Below the pieces are notes generated by a model. That model did not search any database and was not told the DNA's origin. It saw only the letters and a list, made by a program, of their open reading frames with translations. From assembly GCA_025786725.1 (NCBI GenBank), contig JAHLTZ010000009.1:620001-684000 (forward strand): a stretch of 64,000 bases of DNA. Reading direction: 5' to 3'. Numbering within the stretch: position 1 is the stretch's first letter; every line of letters starts with the position of its first letter. Shown here one piece after another: positions 1 through 9,401 of the stretch. The position numbers and the translations under genes were made by a program. The stretch is from Syncephalis fuscata. Taxonomy: Eukaryota; Zoopagomycota; Zoopagomycetes; Zoopagales; Piptocephalidaceae.

Positions 1-339
1 GAAACAAAAACGTTCAGGTGACGTGATGTCAAACAACCTTCATTCGTTTCCTCTTCAAATCATAAATGAAATTGGACTAAAACTGGCCCATTCGATGACG
101 ATTATTACCAGAAATGCAGTTCATGTATATTGTGCATTTAATGCTATATTCTTTTATTTCATTATTCTATTGATGCAAGGGAGAGTATATTTAATTTAGT
201 AAAATAATATAGATTCAAATGAATAATGTGTGTGTGTATGTTTAAAAGAATTGAATTGAAATCCATAAAGATATAACTACCAGAAAAAGAAAATTTATTT
301 ATAAAATACATTATAGTATAATATATATATATAATGGAA

Positions 340-520
340 ATAATATGAATAGATAGAAAATATATGCATACTGGATAATGAATCTACAATGATGAGTAGT
401 TTGATGACTGATGTTACCCAGTTTCATGTTCAATTACGCGAATGCTATCCAATTTAGTCATTTATCCTCCAAATAATAATCAATGGCCAATAATTTTTTA
501 ATTAACAAAAATAACTTTAA
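340..520. repeat. Dispersed AT-rich repeat, family C (fragment)
   Basis: Partial copy of a dispersed AT-rich element. Other copies lie at about 50,760-50,870, 51,351-51,804, 54,476-54,930 and 54,990-55,200. The shared core runs from the TATGCATAYTGGATAAT region to GTTTCATGTTCAATT. It has no convincing coding content; boundaries were judged by eye. Confidence 0.45.
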
Positions 521-1179
521 TGATATCATTTGCTGGTAACACCATTGGTGTTTATCTATAAATGCATGTGCAGTGCATTCGAATGAATGTGCGTGTGATA
601 GATTCATTCCTAAGACTCGGTGTCATTATCGTATACATTGGGTGTGCATAGAGATACAAGTTTGCACTCGCACGATATACAAGTTTATTGTATATGACAT
701 AAATTTTAATATAATACGCTACTAATGGGGCGATATTATCCAAAGTGAAACGGCCTGACCGCAGCTATGTTTAGTCATTTACTGCGTACAGTAGCTAGTA
801 ATTAGCTGCAGTCCTCATTAATATTCCGTAAATACAATATAATATTTGTATCGATGATATATCTGTAAGCCAAGATTTCAAGCCATCTCTTTTACATTCT
901 ACCCCGTGTCTCAAACATATAAATACACATTTCTTCTATATGCTAATTATGCATATGACACTTGTACTATCACATTGTTACATCTTTTTGACCCTAAATC
1001 ATTATGCAATGTAATTACTATGAAGCCCAAGAAGATTGATATGTCATATATTACATAGCGATCAGCTATTACACTTACCTTTGACTTGATTAATACTAGT
1101 AGATCTATAGTGCTAAATTATTTCAAGCATCCTGTAATTTCAGCATACCATACTCTAAAACTGGCCATTTACCAGGCCT

Positions 1180-1330
1180 TTATTCATATGGATACAAAAT
1201 AAGTTATTTGCTGTCATGCGGCTGGCAACAGGATAACAAACACACTGCTATCCCGTTTAGTATCATTGTTGCCCCAGTTGCAGTTTCTGACACGCACAAC
1301 AGGATTATTATCGTTGATCATTAGCTTGTT
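1180..1330 (+). promoter_or_regulatory. Conserved upstream module of the 7TM family (copy 1)
   Basis: About 140-290 bp before the start codon there is a block with AGGCCTTTATT, TGTCATG-GGCT, TATCC-GTTTAGTA and GCACAACAGG words. The same words recur, in the same order and at similar distance, before copies 3, 4 and 6. Conservation of noncoding sequence beside copies of differing intactness suggests a promoter, but it could simply have been carried along by duplication. Confidence 0.4.
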
Positions 1331-1470
1331 CATAGTATAATTGGTGCATGGTAGCCATGCCGTGCGCTCTTGATTTGCATCTACTTCTTGAACTCTTCCA
1401 TCAGTCTTTTTGTTTAACACACATCCGCGCATTATTTTACATTTTATTGCTGTTATCTAAAGTTTTTATA

Positions 1471-2462
1471 ATGCCAATCATTAATTATAATGACCCAAGA
1501 TACACAGAATGGATGAATAGCAACATACAAGCACTGGGGGCTCGTATTCATTTGCTTGGTGAAGTGTACATGCTTGATTTCTTTATGGATGCCACTGGCG
1601 ACATTCCAAACAACGCCTTCGAGTATCTGGTGTACAAACCCAAATTATAACGCACATGGTAGTGTTATGTATATTTGCACGCAACTTTATTGTGGCCGGC
1701 AAAATGGTCATATCACGGTCTCGTAGCATTGCATCGTGGTGCTGTTTAGTTCCATCTGTCTCGGGCATTATGTCGGTTTTATTGGCTATACTTATGTATT
1801 TGAATTTAGGCATTAATTGTCGGGCTATGGTATGGTTTTTCATATTCAATGTGTCATTGACAATGCTTGGTAATAGTTCAGTACTTTACAAAAAGTTTAT
1901 TTGATACTCTGTCGAAAAAAATGGATATTATACATTGGTATTCCGGCTATGATGGCACAGCTTGCATTTGTTTTCATTACCATTTATGACAGCTTTATTG
2001 TTTTGGAAGAAGGACTCGGCTGCATGACCTACTATCCTGAATTCATACTATGGTATTGGTTTAGCGTCAACGTGCCAATCAACGTAATATTTTCGACTAT
2101 ATTTTGCCGCGCTGCCTTAAAGCAATATCGTATATTTGGGGCAAAATCATGGAAGAAATTAGCAAGCGATGGAATACAAGCAATGTCTCTGGCTACATTA
2201 TGCAATATTATCGGTCCTATTATTACAATTGTATCCAAGGGTAAAATCAACAGTGACTTGTTTTTTATTGTAGACTGGTAAGCAATGTTACCTAATTGTT
2301 TACATATAGCTTATATAGATATATAGCGTTGTTGTTACAACAATATTAATCAATCATTGCAAAAATACCACTAGGAATATCAATTCTGCCCGCCATCCAA
2401 AAACCAGCCACATGCTCAATATATCTCAAATTGTCACCGCAGTATCTTTAGATCGCCAATAA
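1471..2462 (+). pseudogene. 7TM family protein, copy 1 (broken)
   Basis: Member of the six-copy 7TM family whose intact form is at 7,651-8,641. It begins MPIINYNDPRYTEW and keeps the family layout: an N-terminal segment with HLLGE and ATGDI, then hydrophobic segments, then exon 2. Exon 1 carries a net 1-bp deletion near 1,607-1,615 (just after ATGDI) and a net 2-bp insertion near 1,885-1,890, so three reading frames are needed. The intron (GTAAGC from about 2,279, ending TATATAG near 2,332) and exon 2 (to TAA at 2,460-2,462) stay open and similar to the other copies. Two separate lesions make true decay more likely than a single base-calling error. Confidence 0.75.
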
Positions 2463-2631
2463 TTTTACGTATTGTTATTTGTATTACTAATAAATTGGAA
2501 ATTTGAATAATTATACTATTATGGTTAATCAGCCATTTGATTAGCATAATTATAATACCTTTTTTACTAAAATTGTTACGCGTCACACTAAATAATTTAG
2601 CAAATTAATTGTAAATAATTAGAGTAAGTAG

Positions 2632-3093
2632 TTTAAATATCGCTTATTAGATAAATTTAAAAAGCGAATGTATAATCCTTTACATTACAAAAAGAAATTG
2701 ATGATTGGCTGTCTCATGCCTAAATTCAATTGGAATTTTATCACTATTTCTTGCTTTGTATATGAAAACATAATGTATGTTTGTAACAAAATGTCTATTA
2801 TAGCCATCAATTACAGCTCTACTCTGTTGGTTGTTATTAAATCATTACCGTTACATATGATTTCTATCACTGCCAGTAAAGCTTCATTGATCTTTACTGC
2901 TTATTGCGGTTCTTTTATTTCTTATTGCTATTTCTATTGTTCTATCTCTTTCTAGTTGTTCTATTCGGTAGTGCATCATACAATAACCTCAAATGTAATA
3001 ATATAAATACACGCATGTTTTAACAATTAATAAAAATTGTTACGCAATTCTAAGACTTTGTTTTTATTTTACACTAGCACGTGTTTTAGTAAT
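2632..3093 (+). repeat. Repeat block A, copy 1
   Basis: A ~460 bp block that recurs inverted at 29,279-29,750 with only a few differences, and as a decayed fragment at about 31,925-32,100. It holds an open frame (2,668-2,955, 95 codons, hydrophobic and Cys/Ser/Ile-rich) that is kept open in the inverted copy, with about two or three substitutions. I do not recognise the product. The frame may be a relic or chance, because the third copy is degenerate. Confidence 0.7.
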
Positions 3094-3699
3094 GCAACGG
3101 CCTTGCTGCATCTTTCGGTTACAACTTTCGCAAATAAAAAGTACTTCAAATATTAACCATATATTTTGGCTACTAGGTATAACTATTCATGTCGAGCTTA
3201 GACATATGTGAAAATCTAAATACAAATTGCATTTGTTGCCAGCTAAGAATTTAGGCGAACTGTTCCAGTTTTTGGTTTAGAATCATTAAAATAAAACGAA
3301 ACATGGTCTGGACAGACTTGCCGCAGCTGTGCACTTGTACTGCTGTTAAATACAAAAGCTTACCAAAAATATAATATACTTTTTTATAGATTGTTTGTCA
3401 ACATTAATGTTGTAATGTTACTGTAGAGCATTATTATTTTTGGTTTCAGCGGTTTATCAACACCAATATTATTTAACTTGTGAATGCTGTCAGATTTGAA
3501 TGGCGTGTAGTGCTGCAGCTAAGGCCGTGTAGATACTTGACTAAACATGCATGTGCCCATATCGCCTATCATGCATAAGGTGGTAAAACTGATAGTGATC
3601 TTTACTCGAATATTCCATTGCAAAGTATTCAAATTTATGCTCCCGCATTTTATTACCTAGCCATTTAACTCTATTATTTTTGTTATATACAAAATCAAA
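3094..3699. other. Intergenic spacer between repeat A and 7TM copy 2
   Basis: AT-rich, without a supported gene. The part from about 3,533 onward belongs to repeat block B and is repeated inverted up to 31,312. The stretch 3,094-3,532 has no counterpart between A and B at the other locus. Confidence 0.4.
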
Positions 3700-5035
3700 A
3701 TGCCGTTTATTAATTATAGCGATCTAAAGCAAACCGAGTGGAAACATGATGCTACAAAGCAATGGGGTATTCCGCTTAATCCACTTGGTGAAATGAGTGT
3801 ACTTGATTTCTTGATGCAAGTCACAGGACATATCAATGAACAACGCATTCGTTTAATGGGCATACAAATTCAAATTGTATTTGCTGTTACAATGATATAT
3901 GTTTTTTCACAAAATATTTATATAGCTGCCAAAATGGCTATGTCGAGACCGCATAGAATGCTTTCATGGTGCTGTTCAATACTTGCTGTTTCTGGTGCTA
4001 TATATAACATAATGTTTATATGTATGCTGACGGGCCATGGCCTTAATTGTAGAATGCTGATATGGTCGGCCGGTGTTTTTAATTCGATAGCAATGGTTTG
4101 CAATAGCCTGATTCTTCTTTTAAAAGTCAATTTGGTTCTTTATTATAAAAAGTGAATTACTTACATCGGTATTCTTCTTGTATTGCCACAGCTAAGCTAT
4201 AGTGGTATTGCGATATACTACAGCTTTGCTTCTTTCAATACCAAATTCGGCTGCGAGGTCTATTATCCACCTATTTTACTTTGGTACTGGCTTGGCGTAA
4301 ATACACCAATCAACATGTTCTTTTCAGCCATTTTCTGTCGTATTGCTTTTAAGCAATACCGTCTATTTGGGTCTGACGCATGGAAACGGCTAGCACGAGA
4401 TGGAATACAGGCGATGTGTCTAGCTATATTAGCCAATCTTGTTTGCTGTGCTGTTATAATTACTAGTTTCGGCAATACTAATCTTGATATACTTTTTCCT
4501 GTTGATTGGTAAGCATCGATAATTAATTATACACATATAACTAAGCTATTTGTAGGATGCTTGTTGCAACTATATTGATTAGACATTGTCAGAGGATGGG
4601 AAACAACGATAATTCTGCATATCGTCCTAAAACAAGTCATATGATTAATTTATCGCAAATCGTCACAGCAAAATAAATAAGTTGATGCATTGGCATGGCA
4701 CATCTATATAGCTTTCTATAATGCAGCTTTTATAATAAGTAATATATCAAAGCAGCCTGATATTACTTTATTAAGTATTGCAACTGCCTATTCATTTATA
4801 GAGCATTTATACAATATACCACACTTTAATATTAATATTGTGATATTGCTATAGCACAGTATTACTCCTAATGTTAAAATTCGATCAATTATTACTTTAT
4901 TTAGCTTCCAATTACTGCCAGATTTGAATGATGTGCGGCCCTGCAGCAGGGATCGGCATATGGTCATTTGAGCGCGTCATGCGCCCACACGGGTTGTTAT
5001 GTATGAAGCACAAAACTTGTAATGGCTTTTGCTGA
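3533..5035 (+). repeat. Repeat block B, copy 1 (contains 7TM copy 2)
   Basis: A ~1.5 kb segment found again in inverted orientation at 29,810-31,312. The match covers upstream sequence, both exons and the intron of the 7TM gene, and ~350 bp downstream up to the word CTTGTAATGG. By eye only scattered substitutions and a few indels separate the copies, so the duplication is recent. Confidence 0.8.
3700..4676 (+). pseudogene. 7TM family protein, copy 2 (single nonsense codon)
   Basis: Begins MPFINYSDLKQTEW. Exon 1 is 3,700-4,508, exactly 809 nt as in the intact copy. The intron starts GTAAGC at 4,509 and ends TTTGTAG at 4,555; exon 2 is 4,556-4,676, giving a 309-residue product if the stop is ignored. 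The only lesion is a TGA at 4,153-4,155 where the inverted twin at 30.2-31.1 kb reads TGG (Trp), at the start of the fourth membrane segment. A substitution is not a typical homopolymer error, so this looks like a real nonsense mutation or a young pseudogene. A TTG or internal restart is possible but unlikely. Confidence 0.75.
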
Positions 5036-5499
5036 TGTCGTAACGATTATTCACGTTTATATTTCTATGTTTCTACTGCTCAAACAGCCTTTTACCTACT
5101 ATATTGTACATGAACCCAACATCTATTCTTATATAAAAATGTTAACAGCTTGCTTATATTGTCACAGCTAGTCTATGATTTTATTATGTAATATTGCAGC
5201 TTTTTATTTTAAAAGTAATTTGCTTGTCCAGTATTTAAATTTATATACACTAACGCTATTTCTGTAATACAAAAGTGTTTGTAAAAAAGGTTTTATTGAT
5301 TTAGCTAATAAAAATAGGATATATACTAATATCTTAATAAGAATTAAATGATTAAACAGCACATTACAGGCCTAAGATTACGCGCTATAGAATAAAACGT
5401 GCAACGTCAGTGTAACAGAATTGTAGAACACACAATATACCAGTTGAAAAAACCGCAAAGGTTTGCCCACCTTTAGCTATTCTGCTTCACTTTTCTATA
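5036..5499. other. Intergenic region upstream of the F-box-like gene
   Basis: AT-rich, no ORF of note. It is downstream of repeat block B and in front of the gene starting at 5,500. A pyrimidine-rich stretch (about 5,466-5,498) precedes the ATG. Nothing else is recognisable. Confidence 0.35.
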
Positions 5500-7086
5500 A
5501 TGGCTTCTAGTACCACTAAGCAATACGCAACAAGCAGGCTACTAGCTGTAGTTTACCAACTTCCGCCCACCAAACTTACACAGCTTATTCTACATGTTGG
5601 CTTTACTGCAACGATACAACTAAGCCTGAGCTGTCGCACGTTAAAAGAGAAAATACAAGGCGATGTTATATTGTGGCAGTGCCTTTACCAAGATCGGTTT
5701 TTAAATGGACTGCGCCGAGTTAAAGAATGGGATTTTGTGTATTGGTGTGCCAGAGACCAATTTTTAGCCGATAACATGCCGATAGAGTCAACTGCATTGC
5801 TAGAAAAGCTTGATTGGTATGATGTATATCGTCGACGAATCACCACTGAGCAGAACTGGCGTAGTGGCCACTCAAAACGCATTGTATTTTCATATCCTTG
5901 TGGGTGGAAATATAAAAGAATTTCTCTTAAGCAGCTATCTGCGAATGCTGTGCTGCTTTCCAATTTGTACAAAGGCAACGACGATGAGTCAGGCCATAAC
6001 AGTATAGTAGAAAATAACGATGATTTAAGCAATAATGCCATGCCAAAAAAAGTCAAAAGTAGGTTTCAAGTAAATATTCTAGGAACCACGCCAATACCTT
6101 TGGTTATAAACCAGAATGATATTAAAGATACAGCAGAATCAGAAATGATACCAACTATAAAATCCATAGACTTTTATGATAAGCTTCGTGACGGAAGCTA
6201 TGGATTGACTGATCGATTTGCAATTGTGATCAGCACAGAACTAGATGCAAAGCTCATGAGAGTTTACACTCGCAATGACTTTAAGCTACGATACACGTCA
6301 GAGCTACCATCTGATTTTGTTCTTGAAGCAGTCAACGGACAATGGGCTGTATTCTCGCGTAAAGACTGGGTAAAACGTAAAACCCTTCAAGTAATTGCAT
6401 ATGATTTGGAGAAAAACAAGCAGTACGTTAACGAATTTAAAAAGACTATGAGTGCAATTTGCATTTATGAAGCAACTCGTAGCTATGTGACTATATACGC
6501 TATGTTTAATGATGATTATAATTGCAAGCTTCAGTGGAGCTTGCATCGAGTTTCACAAGATGGATTAATGCAAAAATTACAACAAGGAGAATATGAGATT
6601 GGATATAGATCTAACCGTGTCTTTACCACAACATCAGAGTTTTCACATATAAAAGTTAGCACCAATCCCCAAGGATATGACATTTTCCCCCATCTACACA
6701 CACTTTCATTAACAAAAAAAGACGAGATTGAACTAGATGAAATGCACGGAATACCACTATCAGTTGAAGAAAAGGAAATGAGAGGTGTTATTTACTCTGA
6801 ATTGTTAAAGAAGAAGGACTCTGACCACGAAGTATTGGTTTTTAATAATGGCTTTGATTGGTCATCGGTAGTCAAGTATCAGCATATTATTGGAAATCTT
6901 TTCTTTGTTTTTCAGAAAAATAACGAGAATTTGGATCAGTTACTTGTGGATATGAGCTGTGGAAAAGTTATACGAAAAATTGATGCTGTTAATATAAAGC
7001 ATATATTTTATATTTTAATGACAGGCATCATAATTATTGACGAAAATAGTTTGACGATAGAAACAGTTAACTATGGAGCTATTTAG
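5500..7086 (+). CDS. F-box-like protein, uncharacterised
   Basis: A single uninterrupted frame of 528 residues, unusual here because most neighbours have introns. Residues about 18-60 (QLPPTKLTQLILHVGF then LSLSCRTLKEKI and LWQCLYQDRF) resemble an F-box or F-box-like helix bundle: a leucine/proline-rich start, a hydrophobic middle, then the W-x-x-L-Y-Q-x-R ending common to these domains. Such domains bind Skp1 in SCF ubiquitin ligases. The remainder (about 100-528) has alternating short beta-like stretches, a low-complexity acidic/Asn segment near 155-185 and no motif I can name; a degenerate beta-propeller is conceivable. The start was chosen as the first ATG after the pyrimidine-rich leader. 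Nothing in the sequence identifies the target protein. Confidence 0.6.
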   Translation: MASSTTKQYATSRLLAVVYQLPPTKLTQLILHVGFTATIQLSLSCRTLKEKIQGDVILWQCLYQDRFLNGLRRVKEWDFVYWCARDQFLADNMPIESTALLEKLDWYDVYRRRITTEQNWRSGHSKRIVFSYPCGWKYKRISLKQLSANAVLLSNLYKGNDDESGHNSIVENNDDLSNNAMPKKVKSRFQVNILGTTPIPLVINQNDIKDTAESEMIPTIKSIDFYDKLRDGSYGLTDRFAIVISTELDAKLMRVYTRNDFKLRYTSELPSDFVLEAVNGQWAVFSRKDWVKRKTLQVIAYDLEKNKQYVNEFKKTMSAICIYEATRSYVTIYAMFNDDYNCKLQWSLHRVSQDGLMQKLQQGEYEIGYRSNRVFTTTSEFSHIKVSTNPQGYDIFPHLHTLSLTKKDEIELDEMHGIPLSVEEKEMRGVIYSELLKKKDSDHEVLVFNNGFDWSSVVKYQHIIGNLFFVFQKNNENLDQLLVDMSCGKVIRKIDAVNIKHIFYILMTGIIIIDENSLTIETVNYGAI

Positions 7087-7650
7087 ACGAAATTTCTGTT
7101 TTATAATATTTCATATAATAAACTATTTATAGGTGCTAAAAAATAAAATACATAAGCAATTTAAATATTATTTACTGGATAAATCTAATGACGTCTATAA
7201 AAACTATACGCTCATATAGTACACAATGATTGATCAAATCCATGGCTGCAATTTAGTTTAGTCAATCATAGTAGGTTTGTATTATTGAATTATTCCAATT
7301 AGTCCGTAATTTTGCTTTAACGTATTTCAAAGCCGCTCACTTATCAACTTCTTTGTTTTTATGCATGCACAATAAACTATGCTTCTATCACATGGCATAC
7401 GGATAGCACACGTACATTGCGTTATCCAATTTAGTACCACTGTCACCCATGTTTGCATTCTCGATATGTATAACAGGTTTAGCATATCGGGCCGTTGAAT
7501 TTCACGTTATAAGCAAAACCTGGTAGCTGTAGATTAGACTTCTAAATTCCATCTGTTTTTCTGTTATTTCATTAATATTGTTTATTTAACATATACCAAC
7601 ATATTTAGTATTTTATACAATATTAGTGATATCTGTACTACGTATCCATA
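7087..7650. other. Intergenic region and conserved 7TM upstream module (copy 3)
   Basis: Positions about 7,145-7,190 share the TTTACTGGATAAATCTAA boundary word with the repeats at 31.93 kb. Positions about 7,340-7,500 carry the conserved upstream module (GCACAATAAACTATGCTTCT, TATCCAATTTAGTACCA, GTATAACAGGTTTA) seen before the other family members, here 150-310 bp before the ATG. No gene is seen. Confidence 0.45.
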
Positions 7651-8641
7651 ATGCCAATCGTTGATTACGAAGACCCAGCATATGCTGAATGGGCAAATAG
7701 CAGCGTAAAACAGTGGGAAGTTCGCCTTCATCCGCTTGGCGAAACGTATGTATTTGATTTTTTTATGGAAGCCACCGGTGACATTGACAAACAGCGTCTT
7801 CGACTGTTTGGTATACAAGTTCAAATTGTAATGCATGTTATAGTGCTTTATATATTTGCACGCAACCTTGCTATTGCTCGTAAAATGGTCATGCTACTAC
7901 CTCGTAGTCTGATGTCATGGTGCTGTTTAGCTTCCTCAGCCTCAAGTGTCGTGTCCATCACGATGGCTGTATTTATGTTTGTCAATTTTCCTATTAACTG
8001 TCGAATCATGACATGGCTTTTTATATCCAGTATCTCAATTAATATGATGGGCAATAGCTTAATACTCCTTCAAAAGGTTTATCTGGCACTTTGCCAAAAG
8101 AATTGGATAGTCTATATCAGTATCCCAGTAATAGCAGCGCAATTTGCATTCACTTTTATTTTTACGTATAACAGCTATGTTATATTGGAAGAAAAGGTTG
8201 GCTGCATGAATTATTACCCCCAGTTCGTTCTGTGGTACTGGTTCATAGTTAACGTACCAATCAACGTGATATTTTCGGCAATATTTTGCTACATTGCTTT
8301 AAAGCACTATCGTATACTTGGATCAGAAGTATGGAAGCGGTTGGCACGCGATGGGATACAAGCAATGTCTCTGGCTACGTTATGTAACATTATTGGACCT
8401 ATTATTACAATTGTGCCTATAAGCAAAAGCAACACTGATCTATTTTTTCTTATAGATTGGTAAGTGGAAACAGTTGGTTATTTACATGTAATTTATATAT
8501 ATATATAGGATGGTTGTCACAACAATATTAATTAATCATTGCCAGAATGCTAGTAAAAACATTGATACTGCACACAACCCAAAAACCTACCATATGCTTA
8601 ATATATCCCAAATTGCCACCGTAAAATCATTAGACTATTAA
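7651..8641 (+). CDS. Seven-transmembrane protein of a lineage-specific family (intact copy 3)
   Basis: Two exons, 7,651-8,459 (809 nt) and 8,509-8,641 (133 nt), joined across a 49-bp GTAAGT...TATATAG intron, give 313 residues. Read without splicing, the frame stops one codon after DW. With splicing it continues into MVVTTILINHCQN and a hydrophilic tail, and the other copies show the same exon 2. Hydrophobic segments lie at about 58-76, 88-112, 116-143, 152-178, 192-218 and 230-253; the seventh (LFFLIDWMVVTTILINHC) is formed only across the splice junction. Family-conserved parts are the N-terminal DP-Y-EW, HPLGE and ATGDI motifs, the GC-N/TYYP-LWYW loop before segment 5, and RDGIQAM before segment 6. 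The architecture suggests a 7TM receptor-like protein, but no known receptor motif is evident. This is the only copy without a lesion. Confidence 0.8.
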
Positions 8642-9401
8642 TAAATAGACCTATTATTATTATTATTATTTATGAAAGAATCATAGAGTATTTTCATATC
8701 TACTCGAGCATGGTTGGCATTTACTATAAATCCCCAGGAAAGTAAAACTTTTTACGCAATCAATTGTAATAATTTAGATAGTTGACGAGTTGATTAAATT
8801 AAATTGCGTTTAAATCATTATTCATAACAAATTATAATACTTTAAATAATTTACAGCAACAATAATATGAAATAACATTTATCTATTTATCATATTTTAT
8901 TGTAAGTAACATGGAATACTATTTAATATCTATTTTGATATTAAAAATAGCGCAGATTAATTAAGACTGATTGATTCAATTAAAGCTGATATGACACTGC
9001 TTCAACAAGCCATTTCTTAGTATTAAAAACTAATCGACGATTTATTGTTTGCGTTATTAATTTTTTTTGCCCCCAGTTTAAAGCTAGGGAGTCAAAATAC
9101 AATAGCTTTATATACTAAATGAATACAAATACTTGCTATTTTATGTGTGGGTAATCAACCAATTCTACTTGACTTGAAAAGTGACTTGATTACAATCATC
9201 CTATAGAACTGAGAAACAGAACGCGCATGTGTGTTTTTACACCTATTTAGACGTTGACAAACTATCTTTGTTTTGTCTTATTTTTATTACAATCTTGTGA
9301 GCTGTTTTTGGTGGATGAAACATTATTGGCAGTTTGCTAGCCTGTAGATCTTTTGCAAATCCTATTCTTTGCATTCCACTAAAACAAAGCTATCCGCCAC
9401 T
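8642..9401. other. Intergenic region between 7TM copy 3 and the CBP80 gene
   Basis: AT-rich with a short ATT repeat near 8,653-8,670. No gene or RNA is recognised. The last ~100 bp are the probable promoter and leader of the gene at 9,402. Confidence 0.35.

Larger units (their letters stand above)
1..1470. other. AT-rich intergenic region upstream of 7TM copy 1
   Basis: No gene is supported here. Positions about 300-520 match the repeat that also forms the inverted arms near 51.4-51.8 and 54.5-54.9 kb (shared words around tatgcata, ggataat, gatgagta and gtttcatgttcaatt). Positions about 1,000-1,470 resemble 32.6-33.1 kb, which lies in front of 7TM copy 4, so this flank was duplicated along with the gene. 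The block at 1,180-1,330 is the conserved upstream module described separately. Confidence 0.5.

Noticed and set aside
552-743. 63-codon minus-strand frame
   Set aside because: AT-rich, no domain, no splice partner, next to a dispersed repeat; likely chance.
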